Below, piece by piece: positions 55,069-63,714 of a stretch of DNA of 64,000 nucleotides. A model generated the notes under the pieces. The model was not told where the DNA came from. It did no database searches and was given only the letters and a program-made list of their open reading frames with translations. This DNA comes from Actinomycetota bacterium (lineage in GTDB: Bacteria; Actinomycetota; Acidimicrobiia; Acidimicrobiales; Iamiaceae). The stretch covers positions 1 to 64,000 of the forward strand of contig JACPNX010000044.1 in NCBI GenBank assembly GCA_016185275.1. The letters run 5' to 3'. Position 1 is the first letter of the stretch. Each line of letters begins with the position of its first letter. The translations under genes and the position numbers were made by a program.

Positions 55069-55836
55069 TCAGCGGGAGCTGAAGGTCCGCGGGGCCGAGT
55101 AGCCGGCGCCGCGCTCGGGCCGACCGGCGCGCGAGGTCCAGCGCCACTGGAGCGAGATCCGCCCGCCCACCCGGTGGGCCAGCTTCGGCACGCTGTGCTC
55201 CCAGTCGGCCTGGGCACGCCCGCCCAGCACGATCAGATCACCGTCGCCGGGGGCGAGGTCGTGCACGGCTCCACCGGCCGGCGCGCCGTGGTCGAAGCGG
55301 TTGGACCGCGGTCGCAGGAGGAACGGCCGCCGGGCGCCGAGCACCAGCAGGGCCACCACCGTGTCTTCGGTCCAGCGCAGGTCACGGTCGCGATGCCAAG
55401 CCACGCCGTCACGCTCGTCGCGGTACCACGCCATGCCGAACCCGCCGAACGGCTTGTACGCCGCCCGCACGGCCCGGTGCACGTCGAGCAGGACGGGGTG
55501 GGCGAGCGCTCCCCGACCGGGATCGCACCAGGCGGACAGACGGGGTTCGTCGACCCAGCGCTCGTACCGGAACACCCGGCTCTGTCGCCATGCGACCTGT
55601 TCGACCAGGGCGTCGTACACGATCGCCGCACGACCGAGCCACCCGCGGGAGACGTCGACCCATGACCGGTCGTCCAGCCAGATCCGCCCAGCGCCCGGCG
55701 CCGGGCCGGACCGCACGGCGGGCGGCGGGGCGGGCTGCGGGGCGAGCCCGATGTCGGGCGGCTCCGGCGGAACGGGCTCCGCCGCCGCGCTCGGCGCCCC
55801 CGGCGGCGCACTGGTCGGCTCGGCGGACCCTGCCAT
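55069..55836 (-). CDS. AlkB-like 2-oxoglutarate/Fe(II) dioxygenase
   Basis: Predicted oxidative DNA/RNA demethylase of 255 aa. The jelly-roll core has VAWHRDRDLRW with the HxD iron ligands, WEHSVPK with the distal His, and VGGRISLQWRW with the Arg that binds 2-oxoglutarate; YKPFGGFGMAWYRDERDGV precedes it. This resembles the ALKBH/AlkB-like group with the short 'nucleotide lid'. The N-terminal ~50 residues are Pro/Ala-rich. ATG 55836 follows TAGCGT by seven bases. It repairs alkylated bases by family analogy; no ada or alkA gene is nearby. Confidence 0.92.
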   Translation of the reverse strand: MAGSAEPTSAPPGAPSAAAEPVPPEPPDIGLAPQPAPPPAVRSGPAPGAGRIWLDDRSWVDVSRGWLGRAAIVYDALVEQVAWRQSRVFRYERWVDEPRLSAWCDPGRGALAHPVLLDVHRAVRAAYKPFGGFGMAWYRDERDGVAWHRDRDLRWTEDTVVALLVLGARRPFLLRPRSNRFDHGAPAGGAVHDLAPGDGDLIVLGGRAQADWEHSVPKLAHRVGGRISLQWRWTSRAGRPERGAGYSAPRTFSSR

Positions 55837-55843
55837 GATTTGC

Positions 55844-55849
55844 ACGCTA
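55844..55849 (-). promoter_or_regulatory. -10-like hexamer TAGCGT for alkB-like gene
   Basis: Minus-strand TAGCGT, 7 bases before ATG 55836. Confidence 0.5.
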
Positions 55850-55904
55850 CCGCCGCGAGCCCGCCCGGGCCCTGGACGAACCGGTCGGTGCGGGGCCGAG
55901 CCCG

Positions 55905-55910
55905 TAGGGT
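55905..55910 (+). promoter_or_regulatory. -10-like hexamer TAGGGT for tRNA-Leu
   Basis: TAGGGT ends 11 bases before the tRNA 5' end. Confidence 0.4.
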
Positions 55911-55921
55911 TGCGGCCATCG

Positions 55922-56007
55922 GCCCGGGTGGCGGAACCGGTAGACGCGGAGGGCTTAAACCCCTCTGGCCCGCAAGGGCCGTGCGGGTTCGATCCCCGCC
56001 CCGGGCA
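55922..56007 (+). tRNA. tRNA-Leu (anticodon TAA)
   Basis: Class II tRNA. Acceptor GCCCGGG (55922-55928) pairs with CCCGGGC (56000-56006), discriminator A. Anticodon stem GAGGG/CCCTC with loop CTTAAAC, anticodon TAA at 55956-55958. A long variable arm with TGGCCC/GGGCC follows. T-stem GCGGG/CCCGC with loop TTCGATC. CCA is not encoded. It decodes the rare UUA codon, which in some high-GC actinobacteria is regulatory. Confidence 0.97.
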
Positions 56008-56076
56008 CCCGCGGAGGTTCCGGCGGTTCAGGCGCCGGTGGCCTCACCTCCAGGCCCGTCGTGCCGACGGAGCACC

Positions 56077-56610
56077 ATGGCGAGAAGGGGACCCGGCGCG
56101 CCTGACGACGGCCGGGACGATCGGATGACCTGGCGGCGGCCAGTCGGCGACGTGCCGTTGACCTGGAGGACCACCCGGCGGGGCGCGCTCGGTCGGCCCA
56201 AGGTCAAGGGCCGTGACGGCACGATCAAGGACCTCTCACCCATCGGCGCCGGCGTCGTGGTCGACAGCGAGGACCACGACCATGTGGGGGAGGTCGTGGA
56301 GGTGTGCGTCGGCGGCGTGTGGGGCCCGGCCCGGATCGCCCGGATCGTTGCCCATCCCACGGAGAAGCTCAACTACCTCGGCCTGGAGTTCGTGACCGTG
56401 CGCCACGAGTTCCTCCTGGCTCTCAACGACCTGCTCGACCGGGCCGAGCAGGCGATCGAGCACCGCAAGGGCGGTCCGGCCGGATCGGAGGCCCCGGAGG
56501 AGTTCTGGTCGGGCGACGAGCGCCGCCAGAGCCCCGGCGAGCCGGCTGCGGTCCGGCTCCCGCCCTTCCTCGACCAGACCTCGGTCCGGCGGCTCGCGAG
56601 CGGCGGCTGA
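56077..56610 (+). CDS. PilZ-like domain protein
   Basis: A 177-residue cytoplasmic protein. Residues ~25-115 resemble a PilZ barrel: VPLTWRTTRRGALGRPKVKG, then TIKDLSPIGAGVVVD (the D-x-S-x2-G motif) and LNYLGLEFVTVRHEF. PilZ domains bind cyclic-di-GMP through an upstream RxxxR plus DxSxxG; an RxxxR-like TTRRGALGR is present, so binding is plausible but unproven. The C-terminus is charged and non-conserved. It lies 70 bases after tRNA-Leu and before a secreted hydrolase. Confidence 0.65.
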   Translation: MARRGPGAPDDGRDDRMTWRRPVGDVPLTWRTTRRGALGRPKVKGRDGTIKDLSPIGAGVVVDSEDHDHVGEVVEVCVGGVWGPARIARIVAHPTEKLNYLGLEFVTVRHEFLLALNDLLDRAEQAIEHRKGGPAGSEAPEEFWSGDERRQSPGEPAAVRLPPFLDQTSVRRLASGG

Positions 56611-56689
56611 CGCCAGAGGGTCGGCGGCGCGCAAGCGGTGTCGTCGGCGCCCGTCGCGGGCCGATGCGCGGTGCTCGCAGGCCGAGTGC

Positions 56690-56695
56690 TACAAC
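56690..56695 (+). promoter_or_regulatory. -10-like hexamer TACAAC for lipoprotein hydrolase
   Basis: TACAAC 9 bases upstream of ATG 56705. Confidence 0.35.
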
Positions 56696-56704
56696 CGATG
56701 CGGT

Positions 56705-57811
56705 ATGAGGACGTCGTCCCGTTCCGTGGTCGCCCTCCTCACGTGCACCGCCGCGGTCGCGGCTGCCGCCTGCGCCGGCCAAGGCGCCGGCTCCGCCGGC
56801 TCCGCGTCGTCGTCGACATCCGCGGTCTCGGCCGGCTCCGGCACAGCGTCGACGTCTGCGTCGACCACGACCGTCACCACGACCGCGACAACGACCGCGA
56901 CAACGACCGCGACCACGACCCTCGCCCCGTCGGGTCCGTTCGCGGTCGGTCGACGCTCGGTGACGTACGTCGACACGACCCGCAAGACGAACGCCGACCC
57001 CAAGCGCCAGCTGCCCGAGCGGCCGTCGCGGACGCTGCCCGTCATGCTCCTGTATCCGGCGACGGGTGCACCTGCCGCGGACGGCACACCGTCCGACGGC
57101 GCGCCGGCCGCCGCCGGCCGGTTCCCACTCGTCGTGTTCTCGCACGGCATCACCGCCAGCGGACCGGTGTACACCGTGCTGCTCCAACGGCTGGCCCGCG
57201 CCGGGTACGTCATCGCCGCGCCGACGTTCCCGCTCAGCGGCCCCGGCGCGCAGTTCCCCGGCGACTCGGTGGCGCTCGGCGACTACGCCAACCAGCCCGC
57301 CGACGTCCGGTTCGTGATCACCAAGGTGCTCGAGCAGTCGGCCAAACGGGGAGATCCGCTGTACGGGCGCGTCGACCCCACCGAGATCGCGGCGGCGGGA
57401 CACTCGCTGGGGGCGATCACCACGATCGGCCTCGTCTACAACTCGTGCTGCCAGGATCCAAGGGTCGATGCGGCCGTGGAGATCTCCGGTCTGGAGCTGC
57501 CGTTCCCGAACGGAACCTTCGGGGACACGAAGACGCCGGTGCTGCTCATCCACGGGGCGAAGGACAACGTGGTCGGGGTGGCGGTGGGCAGCGACAAGAT
57601 GTGGACCGAGGCGCGGGGCCCGCAGTGGTACCTGCGCTACGACGCCGGCGACCACACGAACCTGATCTTCTCCGCGACCTACCAGCAGCAGACGGTCGAC
57701 GCGATCGTGGCCTTCCTCGACGCGCAGCTGAAGCGCCGCACCGCCGCCCTCGACGCGCTGCCCGCTCAGGTGCAGGCATCGGGCCTCGGGACGTTCCGCC
57801 GCCAAGGCTGA
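56705..57811 (+). CDS. alpha/beta-hydrolase lipoprotein (PAF-acetylhydrolase/chlorophyllase-like)
   Basis: Exported esterase-like lipoprotein of 368 aa. Signal peptide VVALLTCTAAVAAAAC with lipobox AAAC (Cys23), then a Ser/Thr/Ala-rich linker with TTTATTTATTT repeats that should be disordered in the wall. The hydrolase domain has FPLVVFSHGITASGPVYTVL (oxyanion), AAAGHSLGAITTIG (nucleophile Ser in GHSLG), VLLIHGAKDNVVG (acid) and YDAGDHTNLIF (His). This is the dienelactone-hydrolase-like group. Substrate unknown. Confidence 0.9.
   Translation: MRTSSRSVVALLTCTAAVAAAACAGQGAGSAGSASSSTSAVSAGSGTASTSASTTTVTTTATTTATTTATTTLAPSGPFAVGRRSVTYVDTTRKTNADPKRQLPERPSRTLPVMLLYPATGAPAADGTPSDGAPAAAGRFPLVVFSHGITASGPVYTVLLQRLARAGYVIAAPTFPLSGPGAQFPGDSVALGDYANQPADVRFVITKVLEQSAKRGDPLYGRVDPTEIAAAGHSLGAITTIGLVYNSCCQDPRVDAAVEISGLELPFPNGTFGDTKTPVLLIHGAKDNVVGVAVGSDKMWTEARGPQWYLRYDAGDHTNLIFSATYQQQTVDAIVAFLDAQLKRRTAALDALPAQVQASGLGTFRRQG
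56865..56920 (+). repeat. ACGACCGCGACA 12-bp repeats in hydrolase linker
   Basis: Several in-frame copies of ACGACCGCGACA-like units encode TTAT-type linker repeats. Confidence 0.8.
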
Positions 57812-57835
57812 GGGCCCGCCCTGATCGCGGTCGGC

Positions 57836-57919
57836 GAGCCTGCCCGCGATCGATGAGCCTGCCGGCGATCGGCGACCGGAGAGCCTGCCGACGACCGGAG
57901 AGCCTGACCGACGAGCGGG
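57836..57919 (+). repeat. GAGCCTGCCG(A/G)CGA(T/C)CGG degenerate repeats
   Basis: Four degenerate ~20-base copies of a unit starting GAGCCTG in the 243-base gap between the hydrolase and the sedolisin gene. No gene is seen there. Confidence 0.7.
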
Positions 57920-57991
57920 GGTGACGACGGCCCGGTCGCTCCCCGCCCACGCGACGAACCGTGACAACGGACACGGAGGGGCTGGGCGTTG

Positions 57992-57997
57992 TACCGT
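57992..57997 (+). promoter_or_regulatory. -10-like hexamer TACCGT for sedolisin gene
   Basis: TACCGT about 57 bases upstream of ATG 58055; a leader with GAAAGG follows. Confidence 0.35.
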
Positions 57998-58054
57998 CCG
58001 TTCCCCCGTTCCCCTGCGGTCGTGCCGCAGCCGTCGAAAGGCCCCCCACCAACG

Positions 58055-60067
58055 ATGCGAAGGTCCCTGTTCGTCAGCCTGAGTGCGATCGCCATCGCCG
58101 CCGCCACCGTCGCCATCGGTGCCGCACCCGCCAGTGCTGCGCCCCGATCCACCCTTCGAGACTCGCGGCCCGCGTGGGCCACGCCTGCCGCGCGCCGGGC
58201 CGCCGCCCACGCCGCCGACCGGATGCAGTTCCGCGTCTACCTCCAGATGCGCGACCGTGCCGGAGCCGAGGCGACCGCACGGGCCGTGTCCGACCCGGCC
58301 AGCCCCTCGTACCGCAAGTTCCTGACCCCTGCTCAGGTGCGCGACCGGTTCGCTCCCACGGCGGCGTCGGTGGCGGCGGTGCAGTCCTGGCTCGCCGGCC
58401 AGGGCCTGCGGCCCGGCTACGTGCCGCCGAACAACCAGTTCGTCGAGGCCACGGGCACGGTCGACAAGGTCCAGCGGGCCTTCGGCACCACGCTCGGCGT
58501 GTACGCCGTGCGCGGCAAGACGCTACGGGCCCCCGACACCGAGCTGAGCGTTCCGGCGTCCCTCGCATCCACCATCCAGGCGGTCATCGGCACCGACCAG
58601 TCGATGAGCCTGCTGAAGCCCAACGCCATCGCCGTGGACCCCGACACCCCGACGCCGCCGGTCCCGGGCTCGGCCACCACGAGCGCGGCACCGGTCTCGC
58701 CGTCGTCGGCCCCGCCGCCCAGCGGCTTCCGCAACGCGCGCCCCTGCAGCGCGTACTGGGGTGAGGCCGTGGACACGACCGACCCCGCGTACGACGGCTA
58801 CCCCTCGCCGCTGCCCTACGCGCCCTGCGGCTACGTCCCCCGCCAGCTGCGCCAGGTGTACGGCGTGCAGCAGCTCGTGGACCAGGGCCTCGACGGGCGC
58901 AGCACGACGGTCGCCATCGTCGACGCGTTCGCGTCGCCGACGATCTTCAAGGACGCATCGACCTACGCCAAGCGCAACGACCCGCAGTTCCCGCTGCGCA
59001 GCTCGCAGTTCAGCCAGCTCGTGTTCCCGGCCAACCACGACCTCGAAGGTCCGAACCAGTGCGACGCGTCGGGCTGGTACGGCGAGGAGTCGCTCGACGT
59101 CGAGGCCGTCCACGGGATGGCCCCTGGCGCCAACATCCTCTACGTCGGCAGCTCCGACTGCCAGGACCCGTCCATCGACAAGGCCTTGAACGAGATCGTG
59201 TCGAAGAAGCTGGCCCAGATCATCTCCAACTCCTACGGCAACCTCGGCGAGGACATCCCGGGCGACGAGGTGGGAGCCTTCGAGAACATCGCCGTGCAGG
59301 CGGTGCTCCAGGGCATCGGCGTGTACTTCTCGTCCGGCGACAGCGGTGACGAAGGCACCAACCTGGACCAGCCCTCGCCCGACTTCCCGGCGTCGAGCCC
59401 GTGGGTGACCGCGGTCGGCGGCACCAGCCTCGGCATCGGCGACGATGGCCAGCGGGTGCTCGAGACCGGTTGGGAGACCGGCCGCAGCGTCCTCACCGAC
59501 GGCGCCTGGACGCCGCCGGCTCCCGGCCAGTACCTCTACGGCTCCGGTGGTGGCACCAGCCGCCTGTTCCGCCAGCCGTGGTACCAGCGCGACGTCGTGC
59601 CCGACACGTTGTCGACGCGCAACCAGCCCGAGGGACGCAAGGGTCGCACCGTGCCCGACATCTCGATGGTGGGCGATCCGAACACCGGCATGCTCATCGG
59701 GCTCACGCAGCGGTTCCCGGGCGAGACGCGCTACGACGAGTACCGCATCGGCGGCACGAGCCTGTCGGCCCCGCTGTTCGCCGGCGTCATGGCTCTGGCC
59801 GACGACATCAACGGCCAGCCCAACGGGTTCGTCAACCCGACGCTGTACCAGCGGGTGCAGGGGACGGCCGGCATCCTCGACATCACCCACAAGAAGGCGG
59901 CCGACGTGCGCGTCGACTTCGTGAACGGGGTCAACCGGTACGCGGGCTACCGGACGTCGGTGCGGACGTTCGACTACGACGGCCTCACCATCCGCACCAG
60001 CCCCGGCTACGACCGGGTCACCGGGCTCGGCGTTCCCAACGGGCGCCAGTTCCTGTTCCGGCTGTGA
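58055..60067 (+). CDS. sedolisin-family (S53) serine-carboxyl peptidase, secreted
   Basis: Secreted acid-type peptidase of 670 aa. A signal peptide (to ~ASA near residue 29) precedes a pro-kumamolisin prodomain (~45-200, with QFRVYLQMRD, SYRKFLTPAQVRDRF and FGTTLGVY). A Pro/Ser linker leads to the catalytic domain. Triad: Glu344/Glu345 and Asp348 in GEESLDVEAV (E-x3-D) and Ser569 in GGTSLSAPLFAG; the oxyanion Asp lies in SSGDSGDEG. The C-terminal calcium-site region DRVTGLGVPNG is present. It is the usual self-activating protease of this type. ATG 58055 follows GAAAGG. Confidence 0.94.
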   Translation: MRRSLFVSLSAIAIAAATVAIGAAPASAAPRSTLRDSRPAWATPAARRAAAHAADRMQFRVYLQMRDRAGAEATARAVSDPASPSYRKFLTPAQVRDRFAPTAASVAAVQSWLAGQGLRPGYVPPNNQFVEATGTVDKVQRAFGTTLGVYAVRGKTLRAPDTELSVPASLASTIQAVIGTDQSMSLLKPNAIAVDPDTPTPPVPGSATTSAAPVSPSSAPPPSGFRNARPCSAYWGEAVDTTDPAYDGYPSPLPYAPCGYVPRQLRQVYGVQQLVDQGLDGRSTTVAIVDAFASPTIFKDASTYAKRNDPQFPLRSSQFSQLVFPANHDLEGPNQCDASGWYGEESLDVEAVHGMAPGANILYVGSSDCQDPSIDKALNEIVSKKLAQIISNSYGNLGEDIPGDEVGAFENIAVQAVLQGIGVYFSSGDSGDEGTNLDQPSPDFPASSPWVTAVGGTSLGIGDDGQRVLETGWETGRSVLTDGAWTPPAPGQYLYGSGGGTSRLFRQPWYQRDVVPDTLSTRNQPEGRKGRTVPDISMVGDPNTGMLIGLTQRFPGETRYDEYRIGGTSLSAPLFAGVMALADDINGQPNGFVNPTLYQRVQGTAGILDITHKKAADVRVDFVNGVNRYAGYRTSVRTFDYDGLTIRTSPGYDRVTGLGVPNGRQFLFRL

Positions 60068-60091
60068 CCTGACGCCGTTGCCGCTCGGCGG

Positions 60092-61582
60092 TTACGGCGG
60101 GTCTCGTGGGTGCCGCCCCGGGTCGACCGACCCGGGGCGGCGCCGCGCCCGGTGTCGTCCGGGACCGCCGCCAACGCCATCTGAACCGCATGGACACGGG
60201 GAACATGCGCTGACCCCGTCTCGGCCCACCCGCCCGGGCGACCACCACGCCATGACGGCGACGAGCAGCACGAGGACGAGCCACGGTCCGGCAGCGCTCA
60301 CGGCGCGATCGAAGGGCACGGACCCGGCGCCGGCACCCGGCGGTGCGATGTACACCGCGAGCACGAGCACGGCCTGCGCGTGGACCAGCCATCGGAGCCG
60401 GTCCCCGAGGCGCGCGGCGGCCGGCAGCGCGGCCGCCGAGTACCACGGGAGCACGTAGGGACCGGCCAGCAGCAGCACGACGAGACCGCCCACGGCCAGC
60501 GCCGCGGGTTCGGCCCGCCGCCCGGCCCGCACGAACAGGACGAGGCTCAGCACGACGGTCACGGCAACCGCCAGAGTCCCGAGCCGGGCCGGCGCGAACC
60601 GCGCCAGGGCATCGCTGCGGTCGGCGGAGAGGTTCACCAGGACGTCCCGGACTCCCGTCCACAGCGAGGAGCGCGTCAGCACCCGCGCGCCACCCCGCAC
60701 CGGCGCCAGTGCCCGCAGGCCGCCGACCGCCACGTACCCGGCGACGAGGGGCGCCGCGAAGCCGGCGACGAGGCGCTTCACCTCGGCTCCGCGCCGGGCC
60801 AGAAGCAGCGCGACGACCACCCCGGCGACCGCGGGCAGGACGAGGAGCTTCACCAGCGCGGCGGCGGCCAGGCACAGGCCCGCGGCGAGGGGCCGGCGGT
60901 CCGCGACGAAGGCGAGGGCGACCAGCACGGCCAAGCCGACCAGCAGATCGTTGTGGCCACCGTTCACGACGGCGAGCAGCACGGGTGCCAGCCCGACGAA
61001 GACGAGCGCGTCCGACCCGGCCCGCCGGCGAGCAAGGAAGGCGACGGCGCCGACGAGCGCGATCCCGTTGAGCGCCTGGAAGAACAGGGCGCCCAGTCGC
61101 GCCGAGTGCCCGAAGCCCCGGGCCGCGACGGCGGACGCGGCGGTGAACATCGGCCCGTACACCGTGCGGGCCCGCCGCCAGCCGGGCGCCGTCGAACGCA
61201 GGAGGGGGTCGCCGCCAAGCTCGAACGGGCGGTGCACGTACGGGTTGAGGCGGTGTACCGAGGCCATGTGCCCGTAGACGGCGTACTGGAACACGTCCTT
61301 GGAGCCCCACGGCGCAAGGACCACCGCCACGAGGACCGAGCCCGCCGTCGCCGCCACCACCACCCGCGGGTCGAGCGCCGGCCGGCGGCGTTCGGCCACG
61401 ACCAGCCCGGTGTGGGCGCCGACCGCCGCGATCAGCGGCAACCACGCCCATGCGCCTCGGATCGTGGGCCCGGTGGCGAGCCACGTCGCGTCGAGGAGCA
61501 CGACGGCCACCAGGGCCGCGACGCGGGCGGGCGGGCCGGCCGCCGATCGGATCACCGCCGGCAAGGTAGGCGCCGCGGGCAC
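60092..61582 (-). CDS. polytopic membrane glycosyltransferase (GT87/DUF2029-like)
   Basis: A 496-residue integral membrane protein with roughly 10-12 hydrophobic helices. LAPWGSKDVFQYAVYGHMASVHRLNPYVHRP resembles the luminal catalytic loop of GT-C mannosyltransferases (acidic residue after the first helix pair, then the NPY motif), and VNGGHNDLLVGLAVLVALAF and LVKLLVLPA occur in the same group. Such actinobacterial enzymes use polyprenyl-phosphate sugars to build lipoglycans. The last ~45 residues are basic, Gly/Pro-rich and partly encoded by a hairpin. Start GTG 61582. Donor and acceptor unknown. Confidence 0.78.
   Translation of the reverse strand: MPAAPTLPAVIRSAAGPPARVAALVAVVLLDATWLATGPTIRGAWAWLPLIAAVGAHTGLVVAERRRPALDPRVVVAATAGSVLVAVVLAPWGSKDVFQYAVYGHMASVHRLNPYVHRPFELGGDPLLRSTAPGWRRARTVYGPMFTAASAVAARGFGHSARLGALFFQALNGIALVGAVAFLARRRAGSDALVFVGLAPVLLAVVNGGHNDLLVGLAVLVALAFVADRRPLAAGLCLAAAALVKLLVLPAVAGVVVALLLARRGAEVKRLVAGFAAPLVAGYVAVGGLRALAPVRGGARVLTRSSLWTGVRDVLVNLSADRSDALARFAPARLGTLAVAVTVVLSLVLFVRAGRRAEPAALAVGGLVVLLLAGPYVLPWYSAAALPAAARLGDRLRWLVHAQAVLVLAVYIAPPGAGAGSVPFDRAVSAAGPWLVLVLLVAVMAWWSPGRVGRDGVSACSPCPCGSDGVGGGPGRHRARRRPGSVDPGRHPRDPP
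60112..60141. terminator. GC-rich hairpin after sedolisin gene
   Basis: GCCGCCCCGGGTCG-AC-CGACCCGGGGCGGC, a 14-bp palindrome with a 2-base centre, 45 bases after the sedolisin stop. It lies inside the last codons of the converging glycosyltransferase gene and could terminate both. Confidence 0.65.
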
Positions 61583-61705
61583 CGGCTCGGCCGCGGCTCG
61601 TGCCGGGCGCGCCGGGCGCGCCGGGCGCGCGCCTGCGCCCGCCCCATCGAGGCGGGCGCAGGGCGAGCGGTCGCGGATCGCCGGCGGTGCCCGGCGCGGC
61701 GCGGC

Positions 61706-62263
61706 CTAGTTGCCGGAGGTACCCGGTGCGCCGGCGCCAGCGGGGTGGTCCCACCCTCGCCCGGGGCCGCCACCCGGGAAGGCGGGGCGCTTGCCGTTGA
61801 CGAGGTCGGTGATGCGGGTGGTGAGGTCGGCGCTGATCGTGTCGGCCCGGGCCTGGGTGAGCTTGCCGGCGGTGACGGCCTGGGCGAGGCGGGTCTTGGC
61901 GTCGGCGACGAGGGCCTTGACGACGGTGTCGACGCTGATGCCCTTGGCCTTGGCCACGTCGGCGATGGTCTTGCCGGCGTCGAGCTGCTGGCGGAGCTGG
62001 GCGTCGGTGAGCCCGAGGGCCTTCGCCGCCGCGCTCAACCCTCCGAAGGGACCGTGGCCGGGGCCGTCGGGGCGATCCCCGTCGCGGCCGGGATGGCCGG
62101 CCGGATCGTCACTGGTGGGGGAGGTCGTCGCGGTGGGGGCCGTCGTGGTGGACGCAGAGGCGCCGGGGACCTGGGCCTGTACGCCGGTCGGCGCCATGAA
62201 CAGCAGGCCGGCCGTCCCGGCGATCGAGGCCAGTGCGGTTCCGGCGACGGTGAGCTTGCGCAT
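61706..62263 (-). CDS. secreted helical-repeat protein (185 aa)
   Basis: Exported protein with a signal peptide (MRKLTVAGTALASIAG to GVQA near residue 29), a Ser/Thr/Asp-rich linker and a helical domain: LGLTDAQLRQQLDAGKTIADVAKAKG, VDTVVKALVADAKTRL and AVTAGKLTQARADTISADL. This pattern (LGL-LR-QL--GK-IA-IA---G) is widespread in secreted proteins of high-GC Gram-positives; function unknown. The tail is Gly/Pro/His-rich. ATG 62263. It is divergent from the acyl-CoA dehydrogenase across a 191-base gap. Confidence 0.8.
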   Translation of the reverse strand: MRKLTVAGTALASIAGTAGLLFMAPTGVQAQVPGASASTTTAPTATTSPTSDDPAGHPGRDGDRPDGPGHGPFGGLSAAAKALGLTDAQLRQQLDAGKTIADVAKAKGISVDTVVKALVADAKTRLAQAVTAGKLTQARADTISADLTTRITDLVNGKRPAFPGGGPGRGWDHPAGAGAPGTSGN

Positions 62264-62417
62264 CGGTGGGGTTCTTTCGGTCGTCGTGTGGAGGGTGGGT
62301 CCGGGTGGGACGGCTGGCACGATGCCAGCCGCATCTCAGAGCAACCTTGGAAGAGCCGCCGACTTTCGCCTGACGTCGGCTCGTCGGACCGGCGCCGGCG
62401 GTCCCGCTTGCCGGTAG

Positions 62418-62448
62418 TTGACCGCCGCGTCGGGGCAGGGCATAGCGT
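62418..62448 (+). promoter_or_regulatory. -35/-10 promoter for acyl-CoA dehydrogenase
   Basis: TTGACC (62418-62423) and TAGCGT (62443-62448), spacer 19; the -10 ends 6 bases before ATG 62455. One of the few sites here with a recognisable -35. Confidence 0.5.
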
Positions 62449-62454
62449 TCCGCC

Positions 62455-63651
62455 ATGACTGATGCCGCCGCGCTCGTGCAGGAGCGCCTCGAGAAGCTGC
62501 TCGCGGACGTGGACCCTCGCACCGCCGACCCGGTGGACGTGCGGGGTCGCCAGTATGAGCTGGGCCTCGCCTGGGTCCACTTCCCCGAGGGATACGGCGG
62601 CCTCGGCATCGCCCCGTCGCACCAGCGGACGGTCGAGATGCGCCTCGCCGAGGCCGGCGCCCGGGCGATCGGGTCCCGCGAGTTCTTCGGTCTGACGATG
62701 GCCGGGCCGACCATCGTCACCCACGGCAGCGAGGAGCTGAAGGCCCGGCTGCTGCGGCGCATGTTCACCGGTGAGGATGCGTGGTGCCAGCTGTTCAGCG
62801 AGCCCGGGGCCGGTTCGGACCTCGCCGGCCTCGCGTGCCGGGCCGTCCGTGACGGCGACGAGTGGGTCATCACCGGCCAGAAGGTCTGGAACACCCTGGC
62901 CCACATCGCCGATCGAGGGATGCTCGTGGCTCGCACCAACCCCGACCTCCCCAAGCACAAGGGGCTGACGTACTTCGCGCTCGACATGCACGCCCCGGGC
63001 GTCGAGGTGCGCCCGCTGCGCCAGATCACCGGCGAGGCGGAGTTCAACGAGGTCTACCTCACGGAGGTGCGGGTGCCCGACGCCGACCGTGTGGGCGACG
63101 TGGGCGACGGCTGGCGCATCGCCATGACGACGCTCATGAACGAGCGCACGACCATCGGCGGAGGGTCCGGTCCGCCCGGGCGGGGCTCGGGCGCCATCGC
63201 CGAGGCCGTCAGGATCTGGCGGGACGAGGCTCACGACCGCAGCCCCGCCACCAAGGACCGGTTGATGCGGCTCTGGGTCGAGGCCGAGGCCCTGCGGCTC
63301 ACGAACATCCGCGCCGGGCTGAACCGCAAGGCCGGCAACCCCGGCCCCGAGGGTTCGATCGCCAAGCTGATGTTCGCCGAGGTCAACAAGCGGATCTACG
63401 AGCTGTGCGTCGACCTGCTCGGACCGGCGGCGATGGTCGGGTTCGACTACGAGATGCGCCGGGCCGAGAACCTCGGCCTCGTCGGTGCCCCCGGGTCCTC
63501 GCGCAAGATGTTCCTACGCTCGCGAGCCAACTCGATCGAAGGAGGCACCTCGGAGATCCAGCGCAACATCCTGGGCGAGCGCATCCTCGGCCTCCCCGGC
63601 GAGCCGCGCACCGACAAGGACCAGCCCTGGAAGGACGTGCCCCGCAGCTAG
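62455..63651 (+). CDS. acyl-CoA dehydrogenase
   Basis: FAD-dependent acyl-CoA dehydrogenase of 398 aa. HFPEGYGGLGI, QLFSEPGAGSDLAGLACRAV, TGQKVWNTLAHIADRGMLVAR and FNEVYLTEVRVPD belong to the middle and N-terminal domains. Glu362 in NSIEGGTSEIQRNILGERILGLP is the canonical catalytic base, unlike in the enzyme at 36289. FadE-type enzymes with this ending often act on steroid side chains or long acyl chains. Leaderless start at ATG 62455. The TetR gene downstream on the same strand is a candidate regulator. Confidence 0.94.
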   Translation: MTDAAALVQERLEKLLADVDPRTADPVDVRGRQYELGLAWVHFPEGYGGLGIAPSHQRTVEMRLAEAGARAIGSREFFGLTMAGPTIVTHGSEELKARLLRRMFTGEDAWCQLFSEPGAGSDLAGLACRAVRDGDEWVITGQKVWNTLAHIADRGMLVARTNPDLPKHKGLTYFALDMHAPGVEVRPLRQITGEAEFNEVYLTEVRVPDADRVGDVGDGWRIAMTTLMNERTTIGGGSGPPGRGSGAIAEAVRIWRDEAHDRSPATKDRLMRLWVEAEALRLTNIRAGLNRKAGNPGPEGSIAKLMFAEVNKRIYELCVDLLGPAAMVGFDYEMRRAENLGLVGAPGSSRKMFLRSRANSIEGGTSEIQRNILGERILGLPGEPRTDKDQPWKDVPRS

Positions 63652-63714
63652 GGCCCAGCTAGGGCTGCCTGGCGGCACCTTGACGGTCGGCCGAATAAAT
63701 GTTGTTCTGAGCGG

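Noticed and set aside
63690-63714. TetR operator in the AT-rich GAATAAATGTTGTTCT stretch
   Set aside because: No clear inverted repeat can be read; left as a remark under the TetR gene.
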